Shown: positions 1 through 9,496 of the stretch, piece after piece
Layout: each line of letters opens with the position of its first letter
Position numbering within the stretch: position 1 is the stretch's first letter
DNA from: Maribacter sp. MMG018
GTDB lineage: Bacteria > Bacteroidota > Bacteroidia > Flavobacteriales > Flavobacteriaceae
Direction: 5' to 3'
DNA: 64,000 bases
NCBI RefSeq assembly: GCF_018100785.1
Contig: NZ_JAGJEC010000001.1
Span: forward strand, 434,001 to 498,000
Notes under the pieces: model-generated
What the model was told of the DNA's origin: nothing
Database searches by the model: none
The model's input: the letters and a program-made list of their open reading frames with translations, nothing else
Translations under genes and position numbers: made by a program

Positions 1-54
1 TTTTGAACAATATTAACTTTATGATTCTTTATGTAGCACATTAATATCAATTTA

Positions 55-66
55 GGTAAATTTACC
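55..66. promoter_or_regulatory. 12-bp perfect palindrome upstream of the AraC-type gene
   Basis: GGTAAATTTACC is a perfect palindrome about 40 bp before the ATG at 106. Its position would suit an autoregulatory operator, but AT-rich DNA produces such palindromes by chance and no second copy was seen. Confidence 0.25.
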
Positions 67-105
67 CCCTATCGACATAGTTGATAAGGTTTTATTAAAA
101 ACAAA

Positions 106-954
106 ATGAAAGTAGAGTTAGAAACCATATTACCAGAATCTAAAAGTCCTTTTAGGCTATTGCACAACCCTAAACTAAACCACCTATTTTATTGGCATTT
201 TCATCCAGAATTAGAGTTGGTATATATAGAGGGCGCAAATGCAAAAAGACATGTAGGTGACCATATTTCCAATTATGAGGAAAGTGACTTGGTATTGATA
301 GGCTCAAACATTCCACATTTAAATTTTGATCATGGTGTAACCACCACTTATAGAAAAGAGGTGTTACATATAAAACCAAGTTTTAAAGAAAACGTTTTAA
401 ACGATTACCCTGAACTAAAACAATTGGACAGACTTCTGGAGCTTTCCAAATATGGAGTAGCTTTTTATGGAGAAACAAAAAAAGAAGTAGGCGCGCTTTT
501 AAAAAAATTACACACTTTACAGCCATTCGATTTTTTTATGAGCGTTATGAACATACTTAAACGTCTATCGCAAAGCAAAGAGTTTGAGTTACTTCATAAA
601 ACCCCTTTCGTAAATCGGTTTAAACAAAAAGAACAGGAACGAATCAGAAAAATATATGCTTTTATTGATGAGCATTACCAAGAGAAAATAGCATTAGAAG
701 AAGTATCGGAAATCTGTAACCTTACAAAACCGGCTTTTTGTAGGTACTTTAAAAAAGCTACGGGCAATACTTTTGTTTCCTTTTTAAACCAATACCGTAT
801 CAGCCAGGCAAAAAGACTTCTATTAATGGGAAAAAATGTAAGTGAAACAGCTTTCGAATGTGGTTTTGAGAGCCTTTCTTACTTTAACAGGAGCTTTAAA
901 AAAATAACAGGGGAAAATCCATCTGTATTCAAAAAGAACTACGTAACCCCCTAA
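106..954 (+). CDS. AraC-family transcriptional regulator
   Basis: The product is a 282-residue cytoplasmic DNA-binding regulator. The N-terminal ~130 residues look like the cupin-type sensor of this family (a pattern around FYWHFHPELELVYIEG near residues 28-43 and an IPHLNF stretch near 70). The C-terminal ~100 residues form a two-helix-turn-helix AraC/XylS domain (IALEEVSEICNLTKPAFCRYFKK, then ETAFECGFESLSYFNRSFKK ending in TGENPSVFKK), where arginine and phenylalanine contacts of the second helix are conserved. It stands alone: the next gene runs towards it and ends behind a shared hairpin. A palindrome lies just upstream. The ligand and targets cannot be told from sequence; members of this flavobacterial type often control sugar or stress genes, but none is adjacent here. 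Confidence 0.9.
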   Translation: MKVELETILPESKSPFRLLHNPKLNHLFYWHFHPELELVYIEGANAKRHVGDHISNYEESDLVLIGSNIPHLNFDHGVTTTYRKEVLHIKPSFKENVLNDYPELKQLDRLLELSKYGVAFYGETKKEVGALLKKLHTLQPFDFFMSVMNILKRLSQSKEFELLHKTPFVNRFKQKEQERIRKIYAFIDEHYQEKIALEEVSEICNLTKPAFCRYFKKATGNTFVSFLNQYRISQAKRLLLMGKNVSETAFECGFESLSYFNRSFKKITGENPSVFKKNYVTP

Positions 955-992
955 CAATTTATCATGATTTGATAATCGTTTAAAGAATAAAA

Positions 993-1022
993 AACCGCCA
1001 AGAAAATAATTCTTGACGGTTT
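993..1022 (-). terminator. Intrinsic terminator between convergent genes
   Basis: Hairpin arms AACCGcCAAGAA and TTCTTGaCGGTT, with a run of U on the minus-strand transcript. It terminates the lipoprotein gene at 1045-1959 and may weakly serve the AraC gene on the other side. Confidence 0.75.
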
Positions 1023-1044
1023 ATCGATCCAACTAACTCAAACT

Positions 1045-1959
1045 TTAATTTACCCTCTTCCGAACCACATTCATGGTAGGGTTAGAAGATTTTGTTCGTT
1101 TTTTGTCCACAGCACCTTTAGACGTCTTTAAATATTGTTGGTAACCTCTACCCCTAAATTCGTAAACCGTACCGCTATCTGGATGATACAACTCAATAGT
1201 TGCATCGTTTATGACATATAATTCGAAATAATCGTTTCCAAAAAAATCATAATCCAAGGTCAACGCCTTTAATGTCCTATCGTTAGGTATATCATATATT
1301 TGATAGTCGCCTTTAAAATCCCAACGCAAGTTTGACAACGATGTACCCGGAGCGTCTGTAGAAGACCTAAAGAAAGAAGGTAAAAACTGTATAAAGTTTT
1401 CATTGTCAAAATCGTTCAATGCCCCCTCAAGACTAGTATATGATTTTTCCCAGGTATCATATTCCTGAATAAAATAGCCGATGTTATCGTAAAAGACCTG
1501 ATCATAATCAAAGTTGTTTCTCTGATAGCCCTTTAATATATACGAGGTATCAGAACTGGCATCGTACAGCTCCAAGGTTCTGCCGTTTAGTGCATAAACC
1601 TCCAATAACCAATTACCATATACATCATGATCTATCTCTACTTGACCCCTGTACGTATTATAATAACCAACATCTATTCCGAATCCATTACCCGTTTTTC
1701 CTATACCCACTATATTATTGTTGGCATAAAAAACACCTTGATCGAACGAAACCGTAAACGCCCTTTGTAAAAAAGGAACTTCCCCGTTTCCACGTGTCTC
1801 GTTTATATCCACATACCAAAGTTCATATGATTGTAAGACTTGATCGGTATTGAACGCGGAGGTTTCTATATATTCATCATCCACGATCACCTCTGCATAA
1901 CAAGAAACCAACAAAGTTGCTATAAGGGTATATCCAAAAAGTAGTTTTACAGTTTTCAT
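1045..1959 (-). CDS. Lipoprotein with duplicated beta-rich domain, function unknown
   Basis: This 304-residue protein starts with a lipoprotein signal peptide: MKTVK, a hydrophobic stretch and a lipobox LLVSC with the lipidated Cys near residue 20. It should be anchored in an envelope membrane. The rest contains two related modules of about 110 residues. The C-terminal part of each is alignable by eye: GNWLLEVYALNGRTLELYDASSDT near 117-140 versus GNDYFELYVINDATIELYHPDSGT near 244-267. Each module ends in a Y/F-rich strand, which suggests a lipocalin-like or similar beta fold. The C-terminus is a basic tail (KKRTKSSNPTMNVVRKRVN). Similar flavobacterial proteins exist, sometimes labelled as nucleotide adenylyltransferases without any visible motif for that; I make no functional claim. 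Its stop codon is followed by AGTTTGAGTTAGTTGG, which recurs at 11374-11389. Confidence 0.8.
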   Translation of the reverse strand: MKTVKLLFGYTLIATLLVSCYAEVIVDDEYIETSAFNTDQVLQSYELWYVDINETRGNGEVPFLQRAFTVSFDQGVFYANNNIVGIGKTGNGFGIDVGYYNTYRGQVEIDHDVYGNWLLEVYALNGRTLELYDASSDTSYILKGYQRNNFDYDQVFYDNIGYFIQEYDTWEKSYTSLEGALNDFDNENFIQFLPSFFRSSTDAPGTSLSNLRWDFKGDYQIYDIPNDRTLKALTLDYDFFGNDYFELYVINDATIELYHPDSGTVYEFRGRGYQQYLKTSKGAVDKKRTKSSNPTMNVVRKRVN

Positions 1960-2057
1960 ATTTTTTCGGTTTTATATTCCCTTTGTGTAAAACAAGCACC
2001 ATGCCATAAAATGTAATATGTTGGTTATAAGCGAATAGCGTCCTGAATTTTATTTGG

Positions 2058-2065
2058 TAATTTTG
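2058..2065 (+). promoter_or_regulatory. Bacteroidota -7 element upstream of gpsA
   Basis: TAATTTTG matches the consensus TAnnTTTG, 19 bp before the ATG at 2085. No clear -33 TTTG lies at the usual distance. Confidence 0.45.
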
Positions 2066-2084
2066 TGTTTATATTTTTATTGTG

Positions 2085-3086
2085 ATGAACAAGAAAGTGA
2101 AATTTGCGGTGTTGGGTGGCGGAAGTTGGGCCACTGCCATTGTTAAGATGCTGACCACCAACCAACAAGAAGTAGGTTGGTACATGCGTAATTCTGATGC
2201 CATAGGTTATCTTAAAATTCAAAAACACAATCCGAATTACCTGACATCGGTAGAGTTTAAAACAGAACAACTGTTCTTGACGGACGATATCAATGAAATA
2301 GTCGCCTATGGTGATGTTCTTATTTTCGCTATTCCCTCTGCCTTTTTAAGTAGTGAACTAAAAAAGCTTAGCGCACCATTGACAGACAAAATAATCTTTT
2401 CTGCCATTAAAGGTATTGTGCCGGAGTCGGGCAAAATAGTTGGTCAACATTTTCATGACGAATACAATATACCTTATGAAAATATTGGAGTTATCACGGG
2501 ACCGTGCCATGCCGAGGAAGTTGCAATGGAAAGACTTTCTTATTTGACCATTGCCTGTTCGGATAGTAAAAAGGCCAAACTTGTGGCAAAAAACCTGTCC
2601 AGCAATTTTATAAAGACTAAGATTTCAAAAGACATCATAGGAGCGGAATATGCCGCAGTGCTCAAAAACATCTATGCCATTGCAGCAGGTATTGCCCATG
2701 GCCTGGGATATGGAGATAATTTTCAAAGTGTTCTGATGAGCAATGCCATACGCGAAATGAAACGTTTTACGAAGCGTATTCATAATATAGACCGTAACAT
2801 AAACCAATCTGCCTATCTGGGCGACCTTCTGGTTACCGGATACTCTACTTTTAGCAGAAATAGGATGTTCGGCAATATGATAGGCAAAGGGTATACCGTA
2901 AAAAGTGCACAAATGGAAATGAGCATGGTAGCAGAAGGGTATTATGCGGCCAAAAGTGCCTACAAAATCAAAGAAAACTTCAAAAAAAAGGTAAAAACAC
3001 CGATTATAGATGCCGTTTATGAAGTTTTATATGAGCATAAGAACCCGAAAAAAGTGTTTGCCGCCTTAACGGAAAAACTGAATTAA
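2085..3086 (+). CDS. gpsA: Glycerol-3-phosphate dehydrogenase [NAD(P)+], biosynthetic
   Basis: GpsA reduces dihydroxyacetone phosphate to sn-glycerol 3-phosphate, the backbone for phospholipid synthesis, in the cytoplasm. The 333-residue length is usual. The N-terminus carries the Rossmann dinucleotide motif GGGSWATA. A GPCHAEE segment and the catalytic-lysine region AAVLKNIYAIAAGIAHGLGYGDN follow. The reading frame is also open from a GTG one codon upstream (2082), but ATG at 2085 is preferred. The gene faces glpD and their stop codons overlap (TTAA at 3083-3086), so enzymes of opposite direction on the same metabolite pool are encoded tail to tail. Confidence 0.95.
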   Translation: MNKKVKFAVLGGGSWATAIVKMLTTNQQEVGWYMRNSDAIGYLKIQKHNPNYLTSVEFKTEQLFLTDDINEIVAYGDVLIFAIPSAFLSSELKKLSAPLTDKIIFSAIKGIVPESGKIVGQHFHDEYNIPYENIGVITGPCHAEEVAMERLSYLTIACSDSKKAKLVAKNLSSNFIKTKISKDIIGAEYAAVLKNIYAIAAGIAHGLGYGDNFQSVLMSNAIREMKRFTKRIHNIDRNINQSAYLGDLLVTGYSTFSRNRMFGNMIGKGYTVKSAQMEMSMVAEGYYAAKSAYKIKENFKKKVKTPIIDAVYEVLYEHKNPKKVFAALTEKLN

Positions 3087-4750
3087 GACCTTGTCAGGGA
3101 AAAATCAGAATGGTCCTTGATTTCATTTTGTAATGTTTCTTTCCATTCTAAAATTTGTTCATCATCGGACTTGAACACGCGCTTAAATTCGTTCAGAACA
3201 GGTTCCATAAAGGTTCTAACAGCGTCGATATCAAAATAAAGCCTTCCGGTTCTTCTAATAAAGAAATCCATAGGGGTAAGTACCATTTCATACTTAATAC
3301 CATATTCCAGCTCTGCCAACACCAATTTAACGGCATTATCGGCCTCGGTTCTGTTTTGGTAATACTCTAAAATAGTCTCTGTCTGCTCACCGTAGTTGGT
3401 AACCAAAAACCAGGCATCGTGCTTATCGAAACCATCTGCCTTAATACGCTCATAGATTTCTTTAATATACTTTTTAACGTTCTTGAACTTTTTAAAATCG
3501 TTGTTTCCACAAAGAAATATTTTCTCGGTATAACAATCTTTCACTTCCGTATCGTATTCTTCTTTCAGTTTTTCGGCAATTTTATTGACTACGCGTTCTG
3601 CCATTTTTCTATAACCTGTAAGTTTTCCACCGGCAATACTCACAAGGCCTGTATCTGAAATAAAAATTTCGTCTTTTCTAGAAAGTTCAGAAGCTGATTT
3701 ACCTTCTTCGTGAATAAGGGGGCGAAGGCCCGCCCATGAAGAAACAATGTCGTCCAACTCTAAATTAATATCGGGAAACATATTGTTTACCGCTGAAATC
3801 AGATAAATGGCATCGGCAAGGTCTGTTCTTACCTTATCTTTATTATCATTATAATTGGTATCGGTAGTACCGATATAGGTAACCTTGCCCCTTGGAATGG
3901 CAAACATCATACGACCATCGGGAATATCGAAATAGACCGATTGCTTAACAGGTAATTTTTCGAACGGAAACACCAAGTGTACTCCTTTGGTCAAATGCAA
4001 TTGCTTGCCTTTTTTTGAATTGTTCAAGCTTCTCAATTCATCTACCCATGGCCCGGCCGCACTAATTACATATTTGGACTTGATTTCAAATTCATTATCG
4101 GAAATAACATCTTTTACCTTAACACCCGAAACTTTATCGTTGGTATATAAAAAATCCGTAACCGATGCATAGTTCAAGGCCTGCGCCCCGAACAGCAAAC
4201 TTGTTTTTATGTTTTCGATAGTTAAACGTGCATCATCTGTACGGTATTCTGCATAATACCCGGCCCCATTCAATATGTTCTTGGGTAATAACGGCTCTAA
4301 TTTAAGTGCTTCCTTTTTTTTCAACATTTGGCGTTTGTCCTCGCCAGTAACCTGAGCCAGAATATCATATACCTTAAGCCCTACCGATGTTAACCATTTA
4401 CCGTAAGAACCGTTTTCTATCAAGGGCAAGAGCATTTTTTCGGGCAATACCAAATGAGGTGCCAATTTATGTACTATGGCCCGTTCGGAACCCACCTCTT
4501 TTACCAACCAAAAATCGAACTGCTTTAAATAGCGAAGTCCACCATGAATTAGTTTTGTAGATTTACTACTGGTACCCGAAGCAAAGTCGTTCTTCTCCAA
4601 TAAAGCCACCTTTAAACCTCTAGACGCGGCATCCAAGGCTATACCGCCTCCGGTTATACCCCCTCCGATCACAACAAGGTCGAACTTCTCTTTTTTTAGT
4701 TTATCTATGGACTTGGCCCTATCTAAATTGGTGAACTCTATATTTTTCAT
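3083..4750 (-). CDS. glpD: Aerobic glycerol-3-phosphate dehydrogenase (FAD)
   Basis: GlpD oxidises glycerol 3-phosphate to dihydroxyacetone phosphate and passes electrons to the quinone pool at the inner face of the cytoplasmic membrane. At 555 residues it has the FAD-binding GGGITGGG at residues 29-36, the family signature SGTSSKSTKLIHGGLRYL at about 58-75, a PRGKVTYIGTTDTNY segment near 292-306, and the C-terminal DAO_C cap domain. It lies 85 bp behind glpK on the same strand, so the two form a glycerol-catabolic operon. No glycerol facilitator gene (glpF) is in the cluster. Start ATG at 4750 gives a compact N-terminus before the Rossmann fold. Confidence 0.95.
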   Translation of the reverse strand: MKNIEFTNLDRAKSIDKLKKEKFDLVVIGGGITGGGIALDAASRGLKVALLEKNDFASGTSSKSTKLIHGGLRYLKQFDFWLVKEVGSERAIVHKLAPHLVLPEKMLLPLIENGSYGKWLTSVGLKVYDILAQVTGEDKRQMLKKKEALKLEPLLPKNILNGAGYYAEYRTDDARLTIENIKTSLLFGAQALNYASVTDFLYTNDKVSGVKVKDVISDNEFEIKSKYVISAAGPWVDELRSLNNSKKGKQLHLTKGVHLVFPFEKLPVKQSVYFDIPDGRMMFAIPRGKVTYIGTTDTNYNDNKDKVRTDLADAIYLISAVNNMFPDINLELDDIVSSWAGLRPLIHEEGKSASELSRKDEIFISDTGLVSIAGGKLTGYRKMAERVVNKIAEKLKEEYDTEVKDCYTEKIFLCGNNDFKKFKNVKKYIKEIYERIKADGFDKHDAWFLVTNYGEQTETILEYYQNRTEADNAVKLVLAELEYGIKYEMVLTPMDFFIRRTGRLYFDIDAVRTFMEPVLNEFKRVFKSDDEQILEWKETLQNEIKDHSDFSLTRS

Positions 4751-4835
4751 GACTCATTTATCTTTTGCAAAGGTATTAGGTAGCCTTCGTCTCTCCATAT
4801 TTTTAAAAGAGAAATTAACGATAAAATAACGGTGA

Positions 4836-6323
<1,488 letters not shown>

Positions 6324-6440
6324 TTAAATTGGATATTGCAGCCCTATGTGGTTACCACGAGACTACATTTTTGAAGTAATATAAAGGGATCTACCGAATT
6401 TTCAAAAAAACAGGCTATTTAAGCTCTTGCTATACCAAGA

Positions 6441-6746
6441 TTAAAATTCCCATGAATATTCTCGCTCTACGGAACATATTCTAACATGGTAATAGCTATA
6501 CCAATCTTTGATTCCCTTAGATTGCGCCACTAAATGTTCAGAGTTGTTCTTCCAGGCCGCTATAGCCTCAAGGCTCTCCCAATAACTCACTGTAATACCT
6601 ATATCTTCCCTTGCACTTTCTATGCCCAGATATCCGGGCTGGCTTTTGGCCAATTCCACCATTTCTTCCGCCATGGCTTCATATCCGTTGTCACCTTCCT
6701 TTCTTCTAGAAGTAAATATCACTGCATAATATGGTTTGTTATTCAT
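6441..6746 (-). CDS. Antibiotic biosynthesis monooxygenase (ABM) domain protein
   Basis: This 101-residue protein has the ferredoxin-like ABM fold pattern: YYAVIFTSRR strand, a helix around YEAMAEEMVELAKSQPGYLGIESAR, then VSYWESLEAIAAWKNNSEHLVAQ. Family members range from small monooxygenases to heme-degrading enzymes; no heme-ligand signature specific to IsdG is evident here. It follows the 6748 gene with only one base between (stop TAA to ATG), so the two are probably translated from one mRNA. The specific substrate cannot be inferred. Confidence 0.8.
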   Translation of the reverse strand: MNNKPYYAVIFTSRRKEGDNGYEAMAEEMVELAKSQPGYLGIESAREDIGITVSYWESLEAIAAWKNNSEHLVAQSKGIKDWYSYYHVRICSVEREYSWEF

Positions 6747-6747
6747 C

Positions 6748-7104
6748 TTACTCTATAAATTCCTTTTCTAAAAAATATTCAACGATGGCCTCTTTCATTA
6801 AAACTGTCTGTTCTCCCGCTTTTAAGGGAGGTAGCGCTTCTTTAACACTATAATGCGGCCAACCTTCCTCATCAAAAAATTCGAACTTATAATATCCGTA
6901 AGGTTCCAACAAACGGCAAATAGCAATGTGCATAAGGTCTAACTTGTCGTCTTTCTTATACTTTTTATGATATTGCCCCAGTTCTTGCACGCCCACCAGA
7001 TAAATAATGGCATCCAATTCTAGCGGGTCTCCGTCCGAAAATCGTTGAGACAACTTTTCTACCAAACCTTCCCATCTTTCTTTAAGTTGTATATCTCTTG
7101 CCAT
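6748..7104 (-). CDS. Conserved hypothetical protein
   Basis: A soluble 118-residue acidic protein (MARDIQLKERWEGLVEKLSQRF at the start). It reads as mostly helical, with EYFLEKEFIE at the C-terminus. The frame stays open to 7158, but the ATG at 7104 gives a sensible start and leaves room for a divergent promoter facing the CvpA-like gene. It is coupled to the ABM gene behind it. I recognise it as a Bacteroidota-type conserved protein of unknown function; no signal peptide, membrane segment or catalytic motif is visible. Confidence 0.7.
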   Translation of the reverse strand: MARDIQLKERWEGLVEKLSQRFSDGDPLELDAIIYLVGVQELGQYHKKYKKDDKLDLMHIAICRLLEPYGYYKFEFFDEEGWPHYSVKEALPPLKAGEQTVLMKEAIVEYFLEKEFIE

Positions 7105-7187
7105 AATTCTATATCGTACTTTACAGATATTTTTTACGGGCATAAAGGTACTAATCAATGTTCTATATTTGTCAAAACACCCGTGAA

Positions 7188-7694
7188 ATGAATATTTTGG
7201 ATATCGTTATTGGAGCATTGCTGGCCTTTGGTCTTTGGAAAGGTCTAAAAAACGGCCTTCTTGTAGAAATAGCTTCTATAGTCGCATTGATTGCCGGCAT
7301 CTTTGGAGCCATTCACTTTTCGTATATAACAGGCGATTATCTGTCCGAGCGAATGGATTGGAATGAAAAATACATCAATATAGCCGCTTTTATAATCACT
7401 TTTGCCATCATTGTAACAATAGTTCATTTTGCCGGTAAATTATTGACGAAAATTGCAGATTTTGCCATGTTGGGCCTTTTGAACAAAATAGCGGGCGGTT
7501 TGTTCGGGGCTCTTAAGGTCGCGGTGATCCTTGGCGCCCTATTAATATTCTTTGAACGGTTGAACGCCAATTTAAACCTAGTAAGCGAAGAAACTAAGAG
7601 CGAATCATTGTTTTACACCCCATTATCCGAGATAGGGTCTTTTGTTTTCGAAAAAGTATTAAACAGAAATGCAATAAACGAAGAAAATATTTGA
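7188..7694 (+). CDS. CvpA-family inner membrane protein
   Basis: The 168-residue product has four hydrophobic segments (about residues 5-22, 26-44, 62-82 and 96-120) and the CvpA signature: an N-terminal NILDIVIGALLAFGLWKGLKNGLLVEI with the G-x-x-x-G-rich first helix and a central LNKIAGGLFGALKVAVILG. In Escherichia coli CvpA is linked to colicin V secretion and envelope robustness; its exact action is not settled. The frame is open from 7158, but ATG at 7188 starts exactly where family members do. It is divergent from the 6748-7104 gene. Confidence 0.88.
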   Translation: MNILDIVIGALLAFGLWKGLKNGLLVEIASIVALIAGIFGAIHFSYITGDYLSERMDWNEKYINIAAFIITFAIIVTIVHFAGKLLTKIADFAMLGLLNKIAGGLFGALKVAVILGALLIFFERLNANLNLVSEETKSESLFYTPLSEIGSFVFEKVLNRNAINEENI

Positions 7695-7809
7695 TGGATT
7701 AATGACAAAAATCATAGTTTGAAAATATTTTTTAACAAAAAACAGGTATTTGGTCGAAAAAAGATAAAATTTTACCGTCATAAAAATCATTTTTGATTAT
7801 CATTACAGC

Positions 7810-7827
7810 GTCAATTCCCCAATTGAC
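7810..7827. promoter_or_regulatory. Inverted repeat upstream of CAP lipoprotein gene
   Basis: GTCAATT-CCCC-AATTGAC is a perfect 7-bp inverted repeat 80 bp ahead of the ATG at 7907. It has no U run, so an operator is more likely than a terminator. No second copy was found in the window. Confidence 0.3.
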
Positions 7828-7906
7828 ATAGAACACATAAGATACCCCTATCTTATTCTTGCCTACGAGTGCTGTTAGAACGGCCTACTTACAAATAAAA
7901 CACTTT

Positions 7907-8386
7907 ATGAAAATGAGATTACGTAATGTAGTCCCTGTTTTATTTGTAATAGTTTTAAGTTCCTGTACCAGCGAGTCTTTAGACGAAACGACGGCACATG
8001 AAGCGGAAAATGTATTTACAGTAGAACAGGAGCTTTTGGAGATTGTGAACGATTACAGATCGTCTGTGGGCGCCGTTCCTTTGAAGTTTAGTGAAATAGC
8101 ATACAAATATGCTAATTCGCATACCGATTACATGATTGAAAAAGGAAGTATAAACCACGATAACTTTAGCTCTAGAGCCTCTAGCATTAATTCAGAGGTC
8201 GGGGTAGAAATAGTTGCCGAGAACGTAGCCAAGGACTACGACACCGCTATAGAAGCCTTTAACGGGTGGCATGATAGTAGTAGCCACAAAAAAACTATGG
8301 AAGGTGATTTTACCCACACGGCCGTAAGTGTAAAGACGGATCCGTCGGGCAATTTTTATTACACCCAATTATTTTATAAAGAATAA
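7907..8386 (+). CDS. CAP (SCP/PR1)-domain lipoprotein
   Basis: A 159-residue secreted protein. The start at 7907 gives a short basic N-terminus and a lipobox VLSSC (Cys near residue 19), so it is predicted to be lipid-anchored. An upstream TTG-initiated extension is possible but would spoil the signal peptide. The rest is a CAP domain: LLEIVNDYRSSVGAVPL, ANSHTDYM, VAENVAKDYDTAIEAFNGWHDSSSHKKTM, and a final YYTQLFYK strand. The conserved His/Glu/His set of the CAP cavity is present. Bacterial CAP proteins are poorly understood, with lipid-binding and peptidoglycan-associated roles suggested. A terminator follows. Confidence 0.85.
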   Translation: MKMRLRNVVPVLFVIVLSSCTSESLDETTAHEAENVFTVEQELLEIVNDYRSSVGAVPLKFSEIAYKYANSHTDYMIEKGSINHDNFSSRASSINSEVGVEIVAENVAKDYDTAIEAFNGWHDSSSHKKTMEGDFTHTAVSVKTDPSGNFYYTQLFYKE

Positions 8387-8411
8387 CCAAACCAATTATA
8401 TTTAAACCAGT

Positions 8412-8442
8412 AAAAAAGTCTTTGGAATACAAAGGCTTTTTT
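8412..8442 (+). terminator. Intrinsic terminator after CAP lipoprotein gene
   Basis: Arms AAAAGtCTTTG and CAAAGgCTTTT around GAATA, followed by T residues, 25 bp past the stop codon. Confidence 0.8.
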
Positions 8443-8476
8443 ATTGTTCATACGTAAGCATAAGATCGTTCTTTTT

Positions 8477-8498
8477 TATAACTTTCGATAAAGTTATA
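8477..8498. promoter_or_regulatory. Perfect inverted repeat abutting the HAAO start codon
   Basis: Arms TATAACTTT and AAAGTTATA flank CGAT and end 2 bp before the ATG at 8501. The left arm contains TAACTTTC, one base from the -7 consensus TAnnTTTG, so the repeat would overlap both promoter and initiation region. Confidence 0.45.
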
Positions 8499-8500
8499 AT

Positions 8501-9043
8501 ATGAAAATTAGAGCACCCTTTAATCTTAACAAATGGATCGAAGAAAACAGGGATACCCTAAAACCCCCTGTTGGCAACAAAAACCTATATAAAGATGCCG
8601 ATGATTATATTGTTATGGTAGTGGCCGGGCCAAATGCCAGAAAAGACTACCACTACAACGAGACCGAAGAACTATTTTATCAATTAGAAGGAAATATAGA
8701 AGTACACATACAAGAAGATGGCCAAAAAAAGACCATGAAGTTAGGGCCTGGCGATATGTATTTACATCCTGCCAAAGTACCCCATTCCCCGGTAAGATAT
8801 GAAAACTCCATAGGGTTGGTCATAGAACGCAAAAGAGCGGATTTGGACATTAAAGATGGCCTTCTCTGGTTTTGTGATAACTGCAACAACAAACTATACG
8901 AAACCTATTTTAAGCTGAACGATATCGAAAAAGACTTTCTAGGTCATTTTAAACATTTCTATAGTTCAGAAGATTTAAGAACATGTGACAAGTGCGGAAC
9001 CGTAATGCCCGTAGATGATCGCTTTATAGCCAAAGAAGAGTGA
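8501..9043 (+). CDS. 3-Hydroxyanthranilate 3,4-dioxygenase
   Basis: This cytosolic Fe(II) cupin opens 3-hydroxyanthranilate to 2-amino-3-carboxymuconate semialdehyde in the kynurenine route (tryptophan breakdown or quinolinate/NAD synthesis). The 180-residue length and the two-part structure match the bacterial family. The cupin has the metal set H-x5-E plus a later His in DYHYNETEELFYQLEG and HPAKVPHSPVRY. The C-terminal rubredoxin-like site is built from two CxxC pairs: WFCDNCNN near residue 125 and LRTCDKCGTV near 163. Its stop overlaps the GTG start of the DUF1304 gene (GTGA), which implies coupling. No other kynurenine-pathway gene is in the window. Confidence 0.93.
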   Translation: MKIRAPFNLNKWIEENRDTLKPPVGNKNLYKDADDYIVMVVAGPNARKDYHYNETEELFYQLEGNIEVHIQEDGQKKTMKLGPGDMYLHPAKVPHSPVRYENSIGLVIERKRADLDIKDGLLWFCDNCNNKLYETYFKLNDIEKDFLGHFKHFYSSEDLRTCDKCGTVMPVDDRFIAKEE

Positions 9044-9417
9044 TCGTTCTCGTAGTCGCCAAAACAGTTAGTTTCTTAGTTGCTTTAATGCACCTATACT
9101 TTCTATGGCTAGAAATGTTCGTTTGGACCACGAAAGGAAAAAAAGTTTTTAGAAACTTTCCTGAAGACCTATTTGAACCAACCAAAAGCATGGCCGCCAA
9201 CCAAGGCCTTTACAATGGATTTCTCTCGGCGGGCCTTATTTGGTCCGTTCTTATAGATGATCCTATATGGGCCGCCAATATTTCATTGTTCTTTTTGGCC
9301 TGCGTTCTAATAGCTGGAATATATGGAGGACTGTCCGTCTCAAAAAAAATATTCTTTGTTCAAGGTATTCCTCCAATTATAGGTATAATACTTTGGCTAA
9401 CAATAAGATTAACTTAA
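9040..9417 (+). CDS. DUF1304-type small membrane protein
   Basis: The 125-residue protein has four predicted membrane helices (about residues 2-22, 58-72, 76-96 and 104-123). The pattern HLYFLWLEMFVWTTKGKKVF, then NQGLYNGFLSAGLIWS, is typical of the DUF1304 family, whose function is unknown. It starts at GTG inside the stop of the dioxygenase gene; no ATG lies nearby in frame before the first helix, so the non-ATG start is well supported. Translational coupling suggests co-expression, though a role in kynurenine metabolism is only inference. Confidence 0.85.
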   Translation: MIVLVVAKTVSFLVALMHLYFLWLEMFVWTTKGKKVFRNFPEDLFEPTKSMAANQGLYNGFLSAGLIWSVLIDDPIWAANISLFFLACVLIAGIYGGLSVSKKIFFVQGIPPIIGIILWLTIRLT

Positions 9418-9427
9418 AACCACTTGG

Positions 9428-9460
9428 TTTGTATTAAGCAGGTTATTCTTTGTATTTTTG
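9428..9460 (+). promoter_or_regulatory. Bacteroidota promoter for the ALDH7 gene
   Basis: TTTG at 9428-9431, 21 bp, then a perfect -7 element TATTTTTG at 9453-9460. Both elements and the spacing fit the Bacteroidota sigma factor, and the ATG follows at 9497. Confidence 0.7.
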
Positions 9461-9496
9461 TTTAAATATAACAATTTGGTCTAAAAAAGTTACAAA

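Noticed and set aside
6340-6356. GTGG-TTA-CCAC palindrome upstream of glpK as glycerol operator
   Set aside because: Only four paired bases and no second copy; too weak to claim.
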